Position numbers and translations under genes: made by a program. Of a stretch of DNA of 64,000 bases, positions 21,613-32,814 are shown piece after piece (within the stretch, counting starts at the first letter, position 1; each line of letters opens with the position of its first letter). The stretch spans positions 10,211,426 to 10,275,425 of the forward strand of contig NC_073312.1 of assembly GCF_027595985.1 (NCBI RefSeq), written 5' to 3'. The notes under the pieces were generated by a model. It made no database searches. It was not told the DNA's origin and worked only from the letters and a program-made list of their open reading frames with translations. Source of the stretch: Sorex araneus. Lineage: Eukaryota; Chordata; Mammalia; Eulipotyphla; Soricidae.

Positions 21613-21790
21613 ATAGGTAGATTCCCTGAGATGATTTGTGTTAAATAAATTTGTGCTAAATGAATCGAGGTCAGTAAAGGAGACAAATGTAAGAGTGCTG
21701 AGCTCGCTAAAGAATATCTCCTGTCTACGTAGAATAGAGGGCTGGAATTGAACTGGGAATCCGACTACTTTTTAAAACATATTGATCTTG

Positions 21791-21957
21791 GGTCTGGAGC
21801 AATAGCACAGTGGGTAGAGCGTTTGCCTTGCACGCAGCCGACCCGGGCTTGATTCCCAGCATCGCATATGGTCCCCTGAGCACCGCCAGGAGTAATTCCT
21901 GAGTGCAGAGCCAGAGTAACCCCTGTGCATTTCTAGGTGTAACCACCCTTCCCCCAA
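21791..21957 (+). mobile_element. Type A tRNA-SINE with target-site duplication
   Basis: Near-complete copy flanked by atattgatcttg at 21779-21790 and 21958-21969. Confidence 0.9.
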
Positions 21958-22021
21958 ATATTGATCTTGTTTCCTGTAACTTGATGAACTCATTTATTAA
22001 CTCTGATAGTTTTTTAAATAT

Positions 22022-22184
22022 TTTTTTTTTGCTACACCTGGCTGTGCTCAAGGCTCACCCTTGACTCTATGCTCAAGGATCACTCCTGGTGGGCTCTGGA
22101 AACTATATTGGGTACTGGGGATCAAATCCAGGTTGGCTGCATGCAAGGCAAGCAACCTACCCACTCTACTATCACTCTGGCCCC
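22022..22184 (-). mobile_element. Diverged type A tRNA-SINE
   Basis: Antisense words aggatcactcctggtggg, ggatcaaatccaggttggc and actatcactctggcccc. Confidence 0.8.
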
Positions 22185-22196
22185 TGCCCTGGTAGG

Positions 22197-22700
22197 GTTT
22201 TTTTTTTTTTAATTGAATCACTGTGAGATAGACCCTTACAAAGCTGTTTTTGATTAGGTTTCAGTCATACAGTGTTCCAACAGCCCTCCCTCCACCAGTG
22301 GACATTTCCAAGCACCAGTGGTCCCAGTTTCCCTCCCATTATCATCCCCAACCCCCCATCCAGCCTGTCTCTATGTCTCTATATTCTCTTTTTTTTTTTT
22401 TGCTTTTTGGGTCACACCCAGCGATACTCAGGGGTTACTCCTGGCTTTGCACTCAGGAATTACTCCTGGCAGTGCTTGGGGGACCATATGGGATGCCGGG
22501 GATCGAACCCGGGTCGGCCGCGTGCAAGGCAAACGCCCTACCCGCTGTGCTATCGCTCCGGCCCCTATGTCTCTATATTCTCTCTCTCTCTGTTTCTCAG
22601 TCTCTGTCTCTGTCTCTGTCTCTATCTCTGTCTCTCTGTCTCTCTCTCTTCTTTTGGGCATTGTTGTTTGCAATGTGATAGTTTTTTAAAACATAATTTT
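22197..22700 (-). mobile_element. L1 3' end fragment carrying a young SINE
   Basis: Antisense L1 tail and 3' UTR words (aattgaatcactgtgagata, ggtttcagtcatacagtg) continue after the SINE at 22390-22565 as TCTG/CT microsatellite and cttttgggcattgttgtttg. Confidence 0.75.
22390..22565 (-). mobile_element. Young type A tRNA-SINE with perfect duplication
   Basis: Near-consensus copy (gatcgaacccgggtcggccg). The 18-base target-site duplication tatgtctctatattctct is identical at 22372-22389 and 22566-22583. Confidence 0.95.
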
Positions 22701-22707
22701 TTAGGTT

Positions 22708-22862
22708 TTTTTGTTTGTTTTTGCTCGGGGCTTACTCGTGGCTCTGAGCTCAGGAATATACTCCTGTCAGGCTTGGGAACAATCTAGAATGCTGGAAATT
22801 GAACCTGGGTTGAGCACAAGGCAAGTAAATGCTCTACCAACTGTACTATTGCTCTGCCCCCC
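22708..22862 (-). mobile_element. Diverged type A tRNA-SINE
   Basis: gctcggggcttactcgtggc, attgaacctgggttgagc and ctattgctctgcccc. Confidence 0.78.
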
Positions 22863-23007
22863 TAATTTCATTTTTTAAAAGATGAGTTCTAGCATCTTAT
22901 GGAAGACAACCACCACTGGGAGTTATTAAAGACTAAAAAAACTTTCCTTTCTCTCTATGGTATGTAGACACTCTTCAAAAAGAGCAATACTATTGAATTT
23001 TAATTTT

Positions 23008-23179
23008 TTAAAAAAAATTTTAGGTCACACCCGGCAATGCACAGGGGTTACTCCTGGCTCTGCACTTAGGAATTACTCCTGGCGGTGCTCAGGGGACCAT
23101 ATGGGATGCTGGGATTCAAACCCGGGTAGGTTGCATGCAAGGCAAATGCCCTACCCGCGGTGCTATTGCTCCAGCTCCA
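23008..23179 (-). mobile_element. Type A tRNA-SINE with target-site duplication
   Basis: Complete copy; aattttaatttt flanks at 22996-23007 and 23180-23191. Confidence 0.9.
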
Positions 23180-23489
23180 AATTTTAATTTTAAATACTCC
23201 ATTTTCTAGTTATTTAGCTAAAGCTGCTGCCATAGCCTCTTGAAGAAGGTGGAAATCTTTGCTAGAGACAGCTCCTAGCTCTTTGGCTATAATATGGTGA
23301 TTGTGATCCAAAGGTCTGTTTCCTCTTGAATCAGTTAACTATAGCCCAGAAGGGAGATATATTAGACAACTAAAGGAAAATCTTTCTTAGTTATAGCATG
23401 AAAGAAAGCGGTGCAGAACTCAGTAACTGGGGAAATAGTGGGTTTCAAGCTACACCTATTAAGACTCTTAGGAGATGATACTTCCTTCT

Positions 23490-23830
23490 TGCTTCATTAG
23501 TTCTGTTCTAGTCCAGGCCACCATCGCTTCAGTGCCTGTATTGCTGTAATAATTCCCTAACTTTAGTTTTTCTTTCCTACAGCCAGTTGTCCATATTGCA
23601 GTCACAGTGATGCTTCTCAAATGCTGAGCTAGCCTAAGCCATGCTGCTTAAAACTCTTCAGTGTTTTTTATATCCTAGGATCAAATGCAGTTTCCCTAGG
23701 ATGGCTGTGACCAAATATTTCTATAAGATGGCTATGATCTAAACTTCCAATTTAGCATGTTTATGGCCAAGTCTTTTCTTTTTCTCTAGTTTCTATAATT
23801 TTTCACCTTGTGGTTAAGTCTTACTGGACT
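23490..23830 (+). mobile_element. L2 (CR1-type LINE) remnant
   Basis: Order of words as in L2: gtattgctgtaataattccctaa, cagtcacagtgatgcttctc, gctgcttaaaactcttcagtg. It is old and diverged; its end is unclear. Confidence 0.6.
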
Positions 23831-24005
23831 CCTGAAAAGATTTCAAATTATGCACATCATCCCCTTTGATATCTTCACAATATTTTCTGAAATAATTTCT
23901 TTCTCCAGATGGGGACACAGATTAAATGATTATATAGCTAATAAATGGTAGAGTCAAAATTAGGTAAATTTTAAAGATTATATTCAATTGTGTGTATAGA
24001 AAATT

Positions 24006-24105
24006 GCCTGTAGGACTGTTGAGAGGATTAAATAAAATAATATATTCACTGAGTCCAGGCTTGGCATATGGTAAGATCTGAAAATAAATTGCCATTATTA
24101 TTTCA
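24006..24105 (+). mobile_element. MIR 3' part
   Basis: tgttgagaggattaaataaa, then cttggcatatggtaagatct and aataaattgcc. A second MIR-like piece on the other strand may lie just before (about 23895-23975). Confidence 0.6.
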
Positions 24106-24483
24106 CAGGCAGAAAAAAATTAGTGAAATGCTTAAAAACATGGTAGATCACTAGAAGTTGGTGAGCTGTTGAGAATGTCACAATTTAAGTATTGGTTTCT
24201 GGGAGATTAATGTGACAATGCCGAGTAGGATGGGATGTGGAAAGAGACTGGATACAAAGAGATGTTTGGAGACTTGAAATAGTCCAGCTGAGTGGAAGGA
24301 GCAATCCTCCATTATTAGAACAGCTTGACAGAGAAGAGCATTTAAGATAGCATAGAGTCAAGCAACAATATTTATGGAACACTTGAAGTATAGATTAGCG
24401 GCTGGTTACTACAGGAAAGAAAGAAAACTAAGATTCCCTGAGCACCCATGACAGGTACCATTATCCTTCCCCCCCTCTCCCCT
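24106..24483. other. Unique intergenic sequence
   Basis: No gene or recognised repeat. Confidence 0.45.
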
Positions 24484-24650
24484 TTAGCTGCCATTTATTG
24501 AGCACCTTCTATGAGGAAACACTTATCTATAACTATTTCCCATTCTCACAGCAATATTGTGAGGAAGGTATTACTGGGGCCATTTTTCTGCACGAGACTC
24601 AGTGGTAAGAGACTTTCCCAAGGCAGGCACAGAAATAGATAACTAGATAT
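24484..24650 (-). mobile_element. MIR
   Basis: Antisense MIR: gccatttattgagcaccttc, cacagcaatattgtgaggaag, gggccatttttctgc, agactttcccaaggcagg. Confidence 0.82.
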
Positions 24651-24936
24651 AATGCAGACATATTCCTACCTTCATGCCAGACCTGTCCAACTCCAGAGCT
24701 CATACTGGAATACCAATATAACATTAGGAATTTTAGGATTTTTTGAAGTTATGGGCACTAGTATTGAGGGAAGATGGTCATTTATCAGATTTTTAAAGGA
24801 ATCTATGACTTTGCAAAAGATGAATCATTGTCTTAGACTATCAGAGTTAGAAGGATCCTTAGAAACTTAACTTCCACTGCCTCTATTTATTTTGTTTGAA
24901 TCATTTGAAAATTTATTTACTTTTACTTTTACTTAT

Positions 24937-25100
24937 TTTTTGGGGGGTCATACCCGCTGATACTCAGGGCTTACTCCTGGCTCTGCATTCAGGAGTTACT
25001 CCAGGCAATACACAGGTAGACCATATGGATGCCAAGGATTGAACCCAGGTCAGCTGCATGCAAGGCACATGTCCTTTCTGCTGTGCTATCACTCTGGCCT
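24937..25100 (-). mobile_element. Type A tRNA-SINE
   Basis: gggtcatacccgctgatac to ctatcactctggcctc. Similar caaatttatt sequence on both flanks suggests a target-site duplication. Confidence 0.83.
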
Positions 25101-25216
25101 CAAATTTATTTAATTTTGTCTCAATTAATAGTTGAAGCACAGAAAGGGAAAAGACTATGGGAAAGCAATATTAATATAAAACCAATACCCCTGTCTCCTA
25201 AACCATTACATTTTTC

Positions 25217-25384
25217 TTTGTTTGTTTTTGAGCCACACCCAGCATTGCTCAGGGGTTACTTCTGGCTCTACACTCAGGAATCACTCATGGAGGGCTCAGG
25301 AGACCATATGGGATGGTGGGGATCAAACTCAGGTCGGTTGGGTGCGAGGCAAGCACCATACCTACTGTACTATCTCTCTAGCTC
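25217..25384 (-). mobile_element. Type A tRNA-SINE
   Basis: gagccacacccagcattgc to gtactatctctctagctcc. Confidence 0.85.
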
Positions 25385-25397
25385 CTGCGCTCATTTA

Positions 25398-25580
25398 AAA
25401 AAAAATATATATATTTGCTTTTTTGGGTCACACCCAGTGTTGCACAGGGGTTACTCCTGGCTCTGCACTCAGGAATTACTCCTGGAGGTGCTCAGGGGGC
25501 CATATGGGATGCTGGGAATCGAACCCGGGACGGCCACATGCAAGGCAAACGCCCTACCTGCTGTGCTATTGCTCCAGTTC
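25398..25580 (-). mobile_element. Type A tRNA-SINE
   Basis: Near-consensus antisense copy with an AT-microsatellite tail, adjacent in the same orientation to the copy at 25217. Confidence 0.9.
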
Positions 25581-25751
25581 CTCCAAAATATATCTTTTGA
25601 GTATCAAAACCCTTGGGCAGCTTGAAAGAACTGTTGTGCACACTGGGCGAGAACTCTAAATCTTGGCAAGAGGTCTTTTGGATGCCTCTGGAGGGAGGTG
25701 TGTGAACTCTCCAATGGCTGGGCTCTAAATTACTACTCTTTAGTGCAATAG

Positions 25752-26090
25752 ACATGGAAGAACCTGGGGCTGGAGCAATAGCACAGCAGGTAGGGCATTT
25801 ACCTTGCGTGTGGCCAACCCAGGTTCGATTCCCAGCACCCCATATGGTTCCCTAAGCGCCGCCAGGGGTAATTCCTGAGTGCAGAGCCAGGAGTAACCCC
25901 TGTGCATTGCCGGGTGTGACCCAAAAAGCAAAAAAAAAAAAAAAAGACATGGAAGAACCTGGCAAGCTACCCGTGGTGTATTTGATATGCCAAAAACAGT
26001 AACAACAAGTCTCACAATGGAGATGTTACTGGTGCCCGCTCAAGCAAATCGATTAACAACGGGATGATAGTGCTACAGTGCTAGTGCGAT
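25752..26090 (+). mobile_element. Type B SINE fragment, host of a nested type A SINE
   Basis: The body from acctggcaagctacccgtgg to gcaaatcgattaacaacgg is type B. Its left edge is duplicated around the type A insertion at 25768-25944. Head missing. Confidence 0.85.
25768..25944 (+). mobile_element. Type A tRNA-SINE nested in a type B SINE
   Basis: Complete copy. Perfect 18-base target-site duplication agacatggaagaacctgg at 25750-25767 and 25945-25962. Confidence 0.95.
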
Positions 26091-26333
26091 AGAAAAATTA
26101 GTACTGCAAATGGACACTTCCTAGGGTACCATTAGTCAGTGACTTCTCATAATGACCTCTGGAGTGTAGACAAACAAGCTGACTGTCTAAGGGCCTGCTT
26201 CTTGCTTAGTGCATCGTTTTCTCCTCAGGTAGAGGAAATCCTACCTGGCTGTGGCCTGATAACTCCTTTGAGTCAGCCCTAGTAGAAGGAGGAGAGGCAG
26301 AAGGACCCGCTGTCTGCAAAGGTAATGCTGCAG

Positions 26334-26518
26334 GGCCGGAGCGATAGCACAGCGGGTAGGGCGTTTGCCTTGCACGCGGCTGACCCGGGTTCGATCCCCG
26401 GCATCCCATATGGTCCCCCAAGCACTACCAGGAGTAATTCCTGAGTGCAAAGCCAGGAGTAACCCCTGAGCATTGCTGGGTGTGACCCAAAAAGCAAAAA
26501 AAAAAAAAAAAAAAAAAA
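26334..26518 (+). mobile_element. Young type A tRNA-SINE
   Basis: Near-consensus copy with intact A and B boxes and a 24-base A tail. Target-site duplication ggtaatgctgcag at 26321-26333 and 26519-26531. Confidence 0.95.
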
Positions 26519-26531
26519 GGTAATGCTGCAG

Positions 26532-27639
26532 CACGAAGCAGCAGCCACATCATTTACATCCAAAACTACGGCCCTTTTTCCATCCCCACACTATACTTTT
26601 AGGGTTCAATTTCTTCTGCCCATCAGCTGGCTCCAAGCCTGATATTCTTGACTCCATTTTACAAGCTGTATTAAATAAAAAAAAAATGAAGGAGATTCTA
26701 CTTGAATGGGAATCTTGATTCTGCTCTGTACAAACCATACCTTTCAACAGATTGACTCTTCTGAGCAGTAATACCCAGTAAAGTGGAAAACAGAAGAACG
26801 TCTCAATGATGGTCAAGTTATACCCTCTTAGTTGGGGGAGGAGTAGGAGGAGTCTGACCTTCTTGAGACCTGAAGAACAAACTTAGAAGCAGATTGGCAA
26901 TATCACTTGAGCTGCGTCAGAAGTTAATCAGTGCCTGTGAGAACAGTCATGATTCAAAGTTGTGTCCTGATCTCGCCAACATCCGGCTCTTTCATTCTTT
27001 AATACTGGTTTGCCTCAGGAACATGGGAAAACTTTTTCTGCTCCTTTGACAAGATCCCTCCTTCAGGCAAAACCAAATCTATGCCAGCAACATCTAATAT
27101 AGAAGGGACTGGGGAAGATCCCTTCCCAAAGGGAGTCAGGAATGAAAGATTTGGGGGCTTTTAATGCATGATGTCTCACTTCAGGCAAATTTCTGTTGCT
27201 AAGCTTTGTCCACAAAATGAATATTGTTTCAGGATGAAGCATTGTAGTTTCAGACCTAATCATGATAAATGTACTAGAAATGAATACCTTAGATATTAGA
27301 CCAATTGCTTAGAAATCATGACACTTATACAAAATAGTCACCTCTTTATTTGAATGAAAACAAAGCATTCCAGGGCAGATTAAAAAATACATTATTTTAA
27401 TTTTTAGTGGAAAAGAATTCTTTAAAGGGAATTGTCAACGATCAAAACTGGTTGATAAATCACATATGTAACTATGTAATTAAACTCCATTTTCAGAGAC
27501 CTGCAATTAGAGTTCTTCGTCTAGTTACCCACAATGATTCATTCTTCTAATATGCCTAGAAGAAGGGAATTAGGAAGATAAATTTTAATTTTAACTTTTC
27601 CCTAATTTGATCAAGAGGCCATAGAAGTATGTCTGGGGA
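26532..27639. other. Repeat-poor unique sequence
   Basis: About 1.1 kb without lineage retroposons. The part at 27340-27620 is AT-rich with several TAATT cores (for example atgtaattaaactcc) and could be a conserved non-coding element. Confidence 0.4.
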
Positions 27640-27850
27640 TGCAGGAGAAGGAGTTTCTAATTGCAATTCTATTGCTCATTATCTGGGGGACTTTAGTCAT
27701 ACCACTAAGCCTATCCGAGCCATTGTTTCCCCTTTCTAAAACAGAATAACAATACCCACTTCAGAGTATTATTATGATGCCTTAATGAAGCTAGAGCTTT
27801 GTAAAATTTAAAGCACTGGAGGGGCCTAATACATTTTAGTATTGTGCTTT
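27640..27850 (+). mobile_element. MIR
   Basis: Diverged MIR: cattatctgggggactttagtc, gagccattgtttcccctttc, aatacccacttcagagtat, taaagcactgg. Confidence 0.7.
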
Positions 27851-28135
27851 TCTTATCATAGCAGGCCAGGCCCTCTGTCGGTGGTGGGAGGAAAAGGCTT
27901 TAATGTACAATATCAGCCTTTGTGTAGTGTGAAAAGACAGACATTAATGAAGGGCTAGGGGGCTTTGTTGAAAGTGTCTGTGATTGACTGGTGGCCCCGC
28001 TTCTGATGATCAGGAATTTATTATTAAGAAAATTGCTGTGTACTTAGGGAGTTGGAACTTGGTTTGTGCCTTTCCACCACCTGCAGAGGGTCACCGCGGA
28101 TGCTTCAGGTATTGTTGCATTGACCCTGCTGGATA

Positions 28136-28145
28136 GTGTGTGTGT

Positions 28146-28177
<32 letters not shown>
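28136..28177. repeat. (TG)n microsatellite
   Basis: About 20 TG units with one TATG interruption. Confidence 0.93.
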
Positions 28178-28497
28178 TGGGGAGAGGGGGGCGTGGGCCA
28201 CACCCACGGGCGATGTTCTGGGGCTATTCCTTGCTCTGTGCCATCAAACTTGTGCCTCCTGCATGCAAAACTCGGGCTACGCCTATTGCGTTATCTCTCT
28301 GCCCCTGTATTCACTTTGGTGGGGGGGAAGGGAGGTAGTGTTTTTGACAACACCCCATGTGTGTTCTGGAACTATTCCTGGGTCAGTGCTCGGAAGTGAC
28401 CTCTGGTAGTGCTTGGGAGACCATATGTGGTGCCAGGGATTCGAACCAGAGTCATTGTCACCGCAGCCTTAACCCTGGGCTACCTCCCCGGCCCCCT
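28178..28497 (-). mobile_element. Two degenerate type A SINEs in tandem
   Basis: First copy about 28178-28310 (gggccacacccacgggcgatg to tatctctctgcccct). Second about 28313-28497 (gtgcttgggagaccatatgt, cagggattcgaaccagag, to cctccccggcccc). Both are old. Confidence 0.65.
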
Positions 28498-29036
28498 TGC
28501 TAAAGGTTTTTTATTAGCGACCATCCCACACCTGGCCCTGGGTAGGTCTGACAGTGCTGGGAGGTTTCCAGGGCCATAGTGGAGGATGCTTGGGAGAGGG
28601 ACGACAGTACCAGGCATCAAGCCCAGGGACTTGCACATGCTCAGCATGTATTTTGGCACTTGGGCCGTAAAACCAAGCCTATTTTGGGGGGCCAAGGCAG
28701 GTGGGGTAGGCAGGGGCTTTCCAAGTGGAGCTCAGGATGCCTGCAGGAAATCTCAGCCAACAGGCTGTCGGTTCAGAACTATATGCAGTGATGCCCAAGA
28801 GATCATGCTGAGCTGGAAATCCAGCGTGGGTCAGGCACTTGCTAAGCAGATGCTCCTAACCACTCCTCCCCCATCCCTGCCTCCCTGTTGTCATTAAAAA
28901 TATCTTTTTGCAGAATTGCAGAACCACACCTGGTGATACTCATGGCTTACTACTGGCTCTTTACTCAGGGATAGATTCTGCCAGGCTCGGGGTGCCATAT
29001 GGGGTGTTAGGTATCAAATCCTGGTCAGCTGTGTGG
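28498..29036 (-). mobile_element. Degenerate SINE-derived sequence
   Basis: 28910-29036 keeps aaccacacctggtgatactc and aggtatcaaatcctggtcagc of type A. 28500-28690 is only vaguely similar (accaggcatcaagcccagg). Confidence 0.45.
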
Positions 29037-29385
29037 TCTTTATAAATTCAAGTTGTACTGTAGTGATCGACATGCTTCCGTGTGGCAGTAATACATTAGT
29101 ACAGTTGCCGAGATCGTTGATATCAGGAGCATAGAAGGAGGAGTCACGTGCATCAACCGGAAATTGTGGTGGTGGAAATGGAGGCAGTTCCTAGTAATCA
29201 TTACATTTCCATTTGTAAAGTGAGAATAATGTGATTTTCCCATTAATTGGCAGACAGGATAATTATTGGATCATGTTTAGAAGGTAAGAGCCTCCAAAAG
29301 GAATTATTATCTATTAAAATATGATCTTATTATTATTGTTACAAATATATTACAGGGTAAAGTATTTGGAAAATTTGAACAAGTA
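29037..29385. other. Unique intergenic sequence
   Basis: No gene or recognised repeat. Confidence 0.45.
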
Positions 29386-29387
29386 TA

Positions 29388-29627
29388 GCACTATAGCACT
29401 GTCATCCCGTTGTTCATCGATTTGCTCGAGTGGGCACCAGTAACGTCTCCATTGTGAGGCTTGTTGTTACTGTTTTTTGCATATCGAGTACATCACGGGT
29501 AGCTTGCCAGGCTCTGCCGTGCAGGTGCGGTACTCTCGGTACCTTGCCAGGCTCTCCGAGAGGGATAGAGGAATTGAACCCAGGTTGGCCTCATGCAAGG
29601 CAAACGCCCTACCCGCTGTGCTATCAT
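29388..29627 (-). mobile_element. Type B composite SINE
   Basis: Complete antisense copy from agcactgtcatcccgttgtt to cgccctacccgctgtgctatc. Confidence 0.92.
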
Positions 29628-29719
29628 AACTAAGGGAAATTATTACCATTACCATTTTTGTTTATTGCTATTAATTACTATTAACATTTTGGTTGATTTC
29701 CTTCTGATTTGATGTTTTA

Positions 29720-30350
29720 TCCAAATCACCATGTGGAAAATTACAATGCTTTCAGGCTTAAGTCTCAGTTATACAATGCTGAAACAACCATCCCTTCACC
29801 AGTGCCCATATTCCACCACCAAAAAAACAAAGAAAGGAAAAAAACCCCAGTATACCTCCCATCCCACCCCCCCTCGCCCCCGTAACTGATAAATTTCACT
29901 TTAATTTCTCTTTACTTTGGTTACATTCAATATTTCAACAAAAACCTCACTATTATTGTTAGGAGTTCCCCACTAGAGTCAGACCTGTTGTGAAGAGATA
30001 TGAGGTTTTGGATTTCTGTATTTTAGCAACTAAGACCAGGGAAATTTCTTCCAGATATTGTATCATTGCAAGCTTGTAACTCTCATCTGTGGTCCTCATA
30101 ATATGGCGGTCGCCACGCCCCTCACCCCCGGCAAGGACAAAGTCCAGAGAGAGAAATACCTTTCCCCTCCTGGGCAGGCATGGGGTTGCGGCTTAGTCCT
30201 CAGTCTGGATATATTCTACAAGGGGCTGCTGGTACCAAAAGTAATTTAGTTGGCCTCTGGAATCATGCTTGTGCAGCTGCAGAGAGGCCGCACATGTGCG
30301 GCCCCCCGGATCACATCACAGCAGTGAGTGGGGCCCGTGCCGCCCAAGAT
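29720..30350 (-). mobile_element. L1-3'-UTR-like unclassified repeat
   Basis: The left part matches the lineage L1 3' UTR pattern (tcagttatacaatgctg, catcccttcaccagtgccc, ccccagtatacctcccatcc). The right part is CpG-containing (atggcggtcgccacgcccc) and includes the perfect 18-base palindrome ggccgcacatgtgcggcc at 30286-30303. Class uncertain. Confidence 0.5.
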
Positions 30351-30369
30351 ATTTTCTGTTGAGCAAAGC

Positions 30370-30475
30370 ATGCACATATTGAGTCTACTGTGCAAGGCTC
30401 TGTGCTAATTGCTCAGGATATTTTAAATCAGTGGATCCTTACAATGCCCCAGAAGGCAAGAGCTCTCTGCCTTGC
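30370..30475 (-). mobile_element. MIR fragment
   Basis: tgtgcaaggctctgtgctaat and gatccttacaatgccccagaag fit the antisense MIR middle. Confidence 0.6.
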
Positions 30476-30637
30476 TTGCATGTAGAATAGCCTGGAACAA
30501 TAATTGGGGGTTATTCTGAAATTTAGAAATTTGTGGCAATTACCTCAAACTCTAGGGGTGGTATAAGGGCATTTTTATCTCATTTATCACAGTACTACAA
30601 AATTTCAGGGGTATAGCTTATAGTCTCATGCTTCTGA

Positions 30638-30682
30638 ATATATATATATACATATGTTTATATATATTAATATATATATAAA
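30638..30682. repeat. (TA)n microsatellite
   Basis: TA alternation with short interruptions. Confidence 0.88.
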
Positions 30683-31450
30683 CTTTAGCACATCCTCCAC
30701 CAAAATTCCCCTTCCCAAAAGATCTTTCATTACAATTCCTCTTCCCTGTACCTCTGGTTACCACAATATTTTTGACTGACACTGAGAGTGTTGTTGTTTT
30801 TTTGCCAGTTCATTTCCTCTAGTTGTTTAATTGCACATATGAATGAAAAAAATCTGGTAATTGTCTCACTTCCTTACCTATTTCACTGTTAACTTTTCTC
30901 AGAGTTCCATTTATTATCCCAACTGGCACAATTTCATTTCTGATGGCAGTGTAGTATTCCATTAAACTTATAAACCACATCTTTATATGGTCACCTGGTA
31001 ATGGCATTTAGGCTGATTCTATGATTTGAATGTTATAAATAATTTTGCTGTGGAAATAGAGGTGCAATTATTTTTTTCAAGTTATTGTTTTTATATCCTT
31101 TGAATAATAATACCTGGAAGTATTATTGCTGGATCATATTGTATTTCCAATTTATTTTTTAAAAAGGGATCTCACACCACTTCCCCAAGATACTGTACCA
31201 ACTTATATTCCCCAATATTAGGATTCCTCTTTCCCATCATCTTGTGAACACTTGTATTATTATTTTATGTGTTGGTAGGCCTTTTGTATGTCTTCTTTGG
31301 AGGAGTTTCTAGGTTTTATGTTCTTTTTCTTATTGAGTTGCTTGTTATTTTGTTGTTGTGTGAGTTCTTTATATATTTGGATACCAACCCCTTATCAGAT
31401 ATACGGTATGTGAACACTTTCTCCCAAATTATTAGGTTTCTTCTTTATTT

Positions 31451-31626
31451 TTTTATTTTATTTTTTGAGTCACACCCGGTGATGATCAGGGGTTACTTCT
31501 GGCTCATGCACTCAGGAATTACTCCTGGCCTTGCTCGGGGGACCACATAGGATGCTGGGAATCAAATCCGGGACGGCCGCATGCAAGGCAAATGCCCTAC
31601 CTGCTGTGCTATCATTCCAGCTCCCC
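31451..31626 (-). mobile_element. Type A tRNA-SINE inside L1
   Basis: Complete copy; cttctttattttt occurs on both flanks (about 31438-31450 and 31627-31639). Confidence 0.9.
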
Positions 31627-32192
31627 GCTTCTTTATTTTTGTGGTCACTTCTTTCATTGTGTAAAATATTTTTAATTTTATAAAGTCCCATGTGTTTATT
31701 CATCTTTTTGTTTCTCTTGCCAATGAAATTTAGTCTCCAAATACCTCTCTGATGTTGAGGTCTTGAAGTTTATCACCTATATTTTCTTTAATGTGCTTTG
31801 CAAAATTTGGTCTACTACCCAAGTCTTCAATCAATTTGAATTAATTTTTGCATATAGTATCAAGTAATATGTGTACTCCTCTAGTTTCCTTTTATTTTTG
31901 CATATGGAAGTCCAGTTTTCCCAGCACCATTTGTTGAAGACACTTTCCTTTCTCCATTGTACAGCCTTGGCTCCTTATTCATAGATCAAATGTTCATATG
32001 TGTGTGAATTTATTTTAGGCATCTCTATTCCATTGATGTGTGTGCCTGTTTTTGGTTAATACCACATAGTTCTAATTTGTATTGCTTTGTGGTATAGTTT
32101 GAAGTCAGGAAGAATTATGTCTCTATTTTTTTTCTCTCTCAATTCCTTTTGCTATTTGAGGTGTTTTTTAGTTCCATTCAAATTTAGAGTTG

Positions 32193-32372
32193 GATGGTCA
32201 TAGCCATACTATAGTGGATAAGGGTCCTGTCTTGCACACTGCTGACCTGGATTCTACCTCTGGGACTCCATACTGTCCCCTAGTATTGCCAGGAATGATC
32301 CCTGAATGCAGAGCCAGAAGTAAGCTCTGAGCTCTGCAGGGTGGCTCCTCCTACACCTCCCCCCACCCGATA
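32193..32372 (+). mobile_element. Degenerate type A tRNA-SINE inside L1
   Basis: atagccatactatagtggata head, aatgcagagccagaagtaagc body, C-rich end. Confidence 0.7.
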
Positions 32373-32564
32373 GCACTTGTTCTGTTTCCTTGGAAAATGC
32401 CATTGTGTTTTGGTAGGGATTGTGTTGAATCTGTACATTGCTTCAGGTAACATGTCCATTTTGATAATTTTTATTCTTGCTAATTTATAAACCCAAGGTA
32501 TCTTTTATTTCTTTGAGTAATATCATATAGTTTTATTTACTTAATTATAAACAGTCCTTCATTT

Positions 32565-32735
32565 TATTTTTTTTCTTGGTTTTGGGGTCATTCATGGCAG
32601 TACTCAAGGACTATTCCTAGTTCTGTGTTCAGGTAAAACCCTTTGCCCTGCTCAGAGACCGTATGTGGTTCCAGGACTCAGTCCAGGTCATCGGTGCATG
32701 GTTATCTCTGCCCAGGTTATCTCTGCCATCCCTGT
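32565..32735 (-). mobile_element. Degenerate type A tRNA-SINE inside L1
   Basis: ggggtcattcatggcagtac, gaccgtatgtggttccagg, caggttatctctgccatcc. Confidence 0.68.
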
Positions 32736-32814
32736 ATTGTAAATTTTACTGTACAGTCTTTTTTTCACCTCCTTTGCCTCCTTCATTAAGTTTTATTTTC
32801 TGGAATTTTATAGT

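Noticed and set aside
26334-26420. tRNA gene, because of good A and B boxes
   Set aside because: The boxes belong to the SINE head; no cloverleaf with paired acceptor stem can be drawn, and the element continues into the SINE body and A tail.
30100-30350. CpG-rich pocket with an ATGGCGGTCGCC start as a possible first exon
   Set aside because: No long frame or donor site with coding similarity, and it is continuous with an L1-3'-UTR-like repeat.
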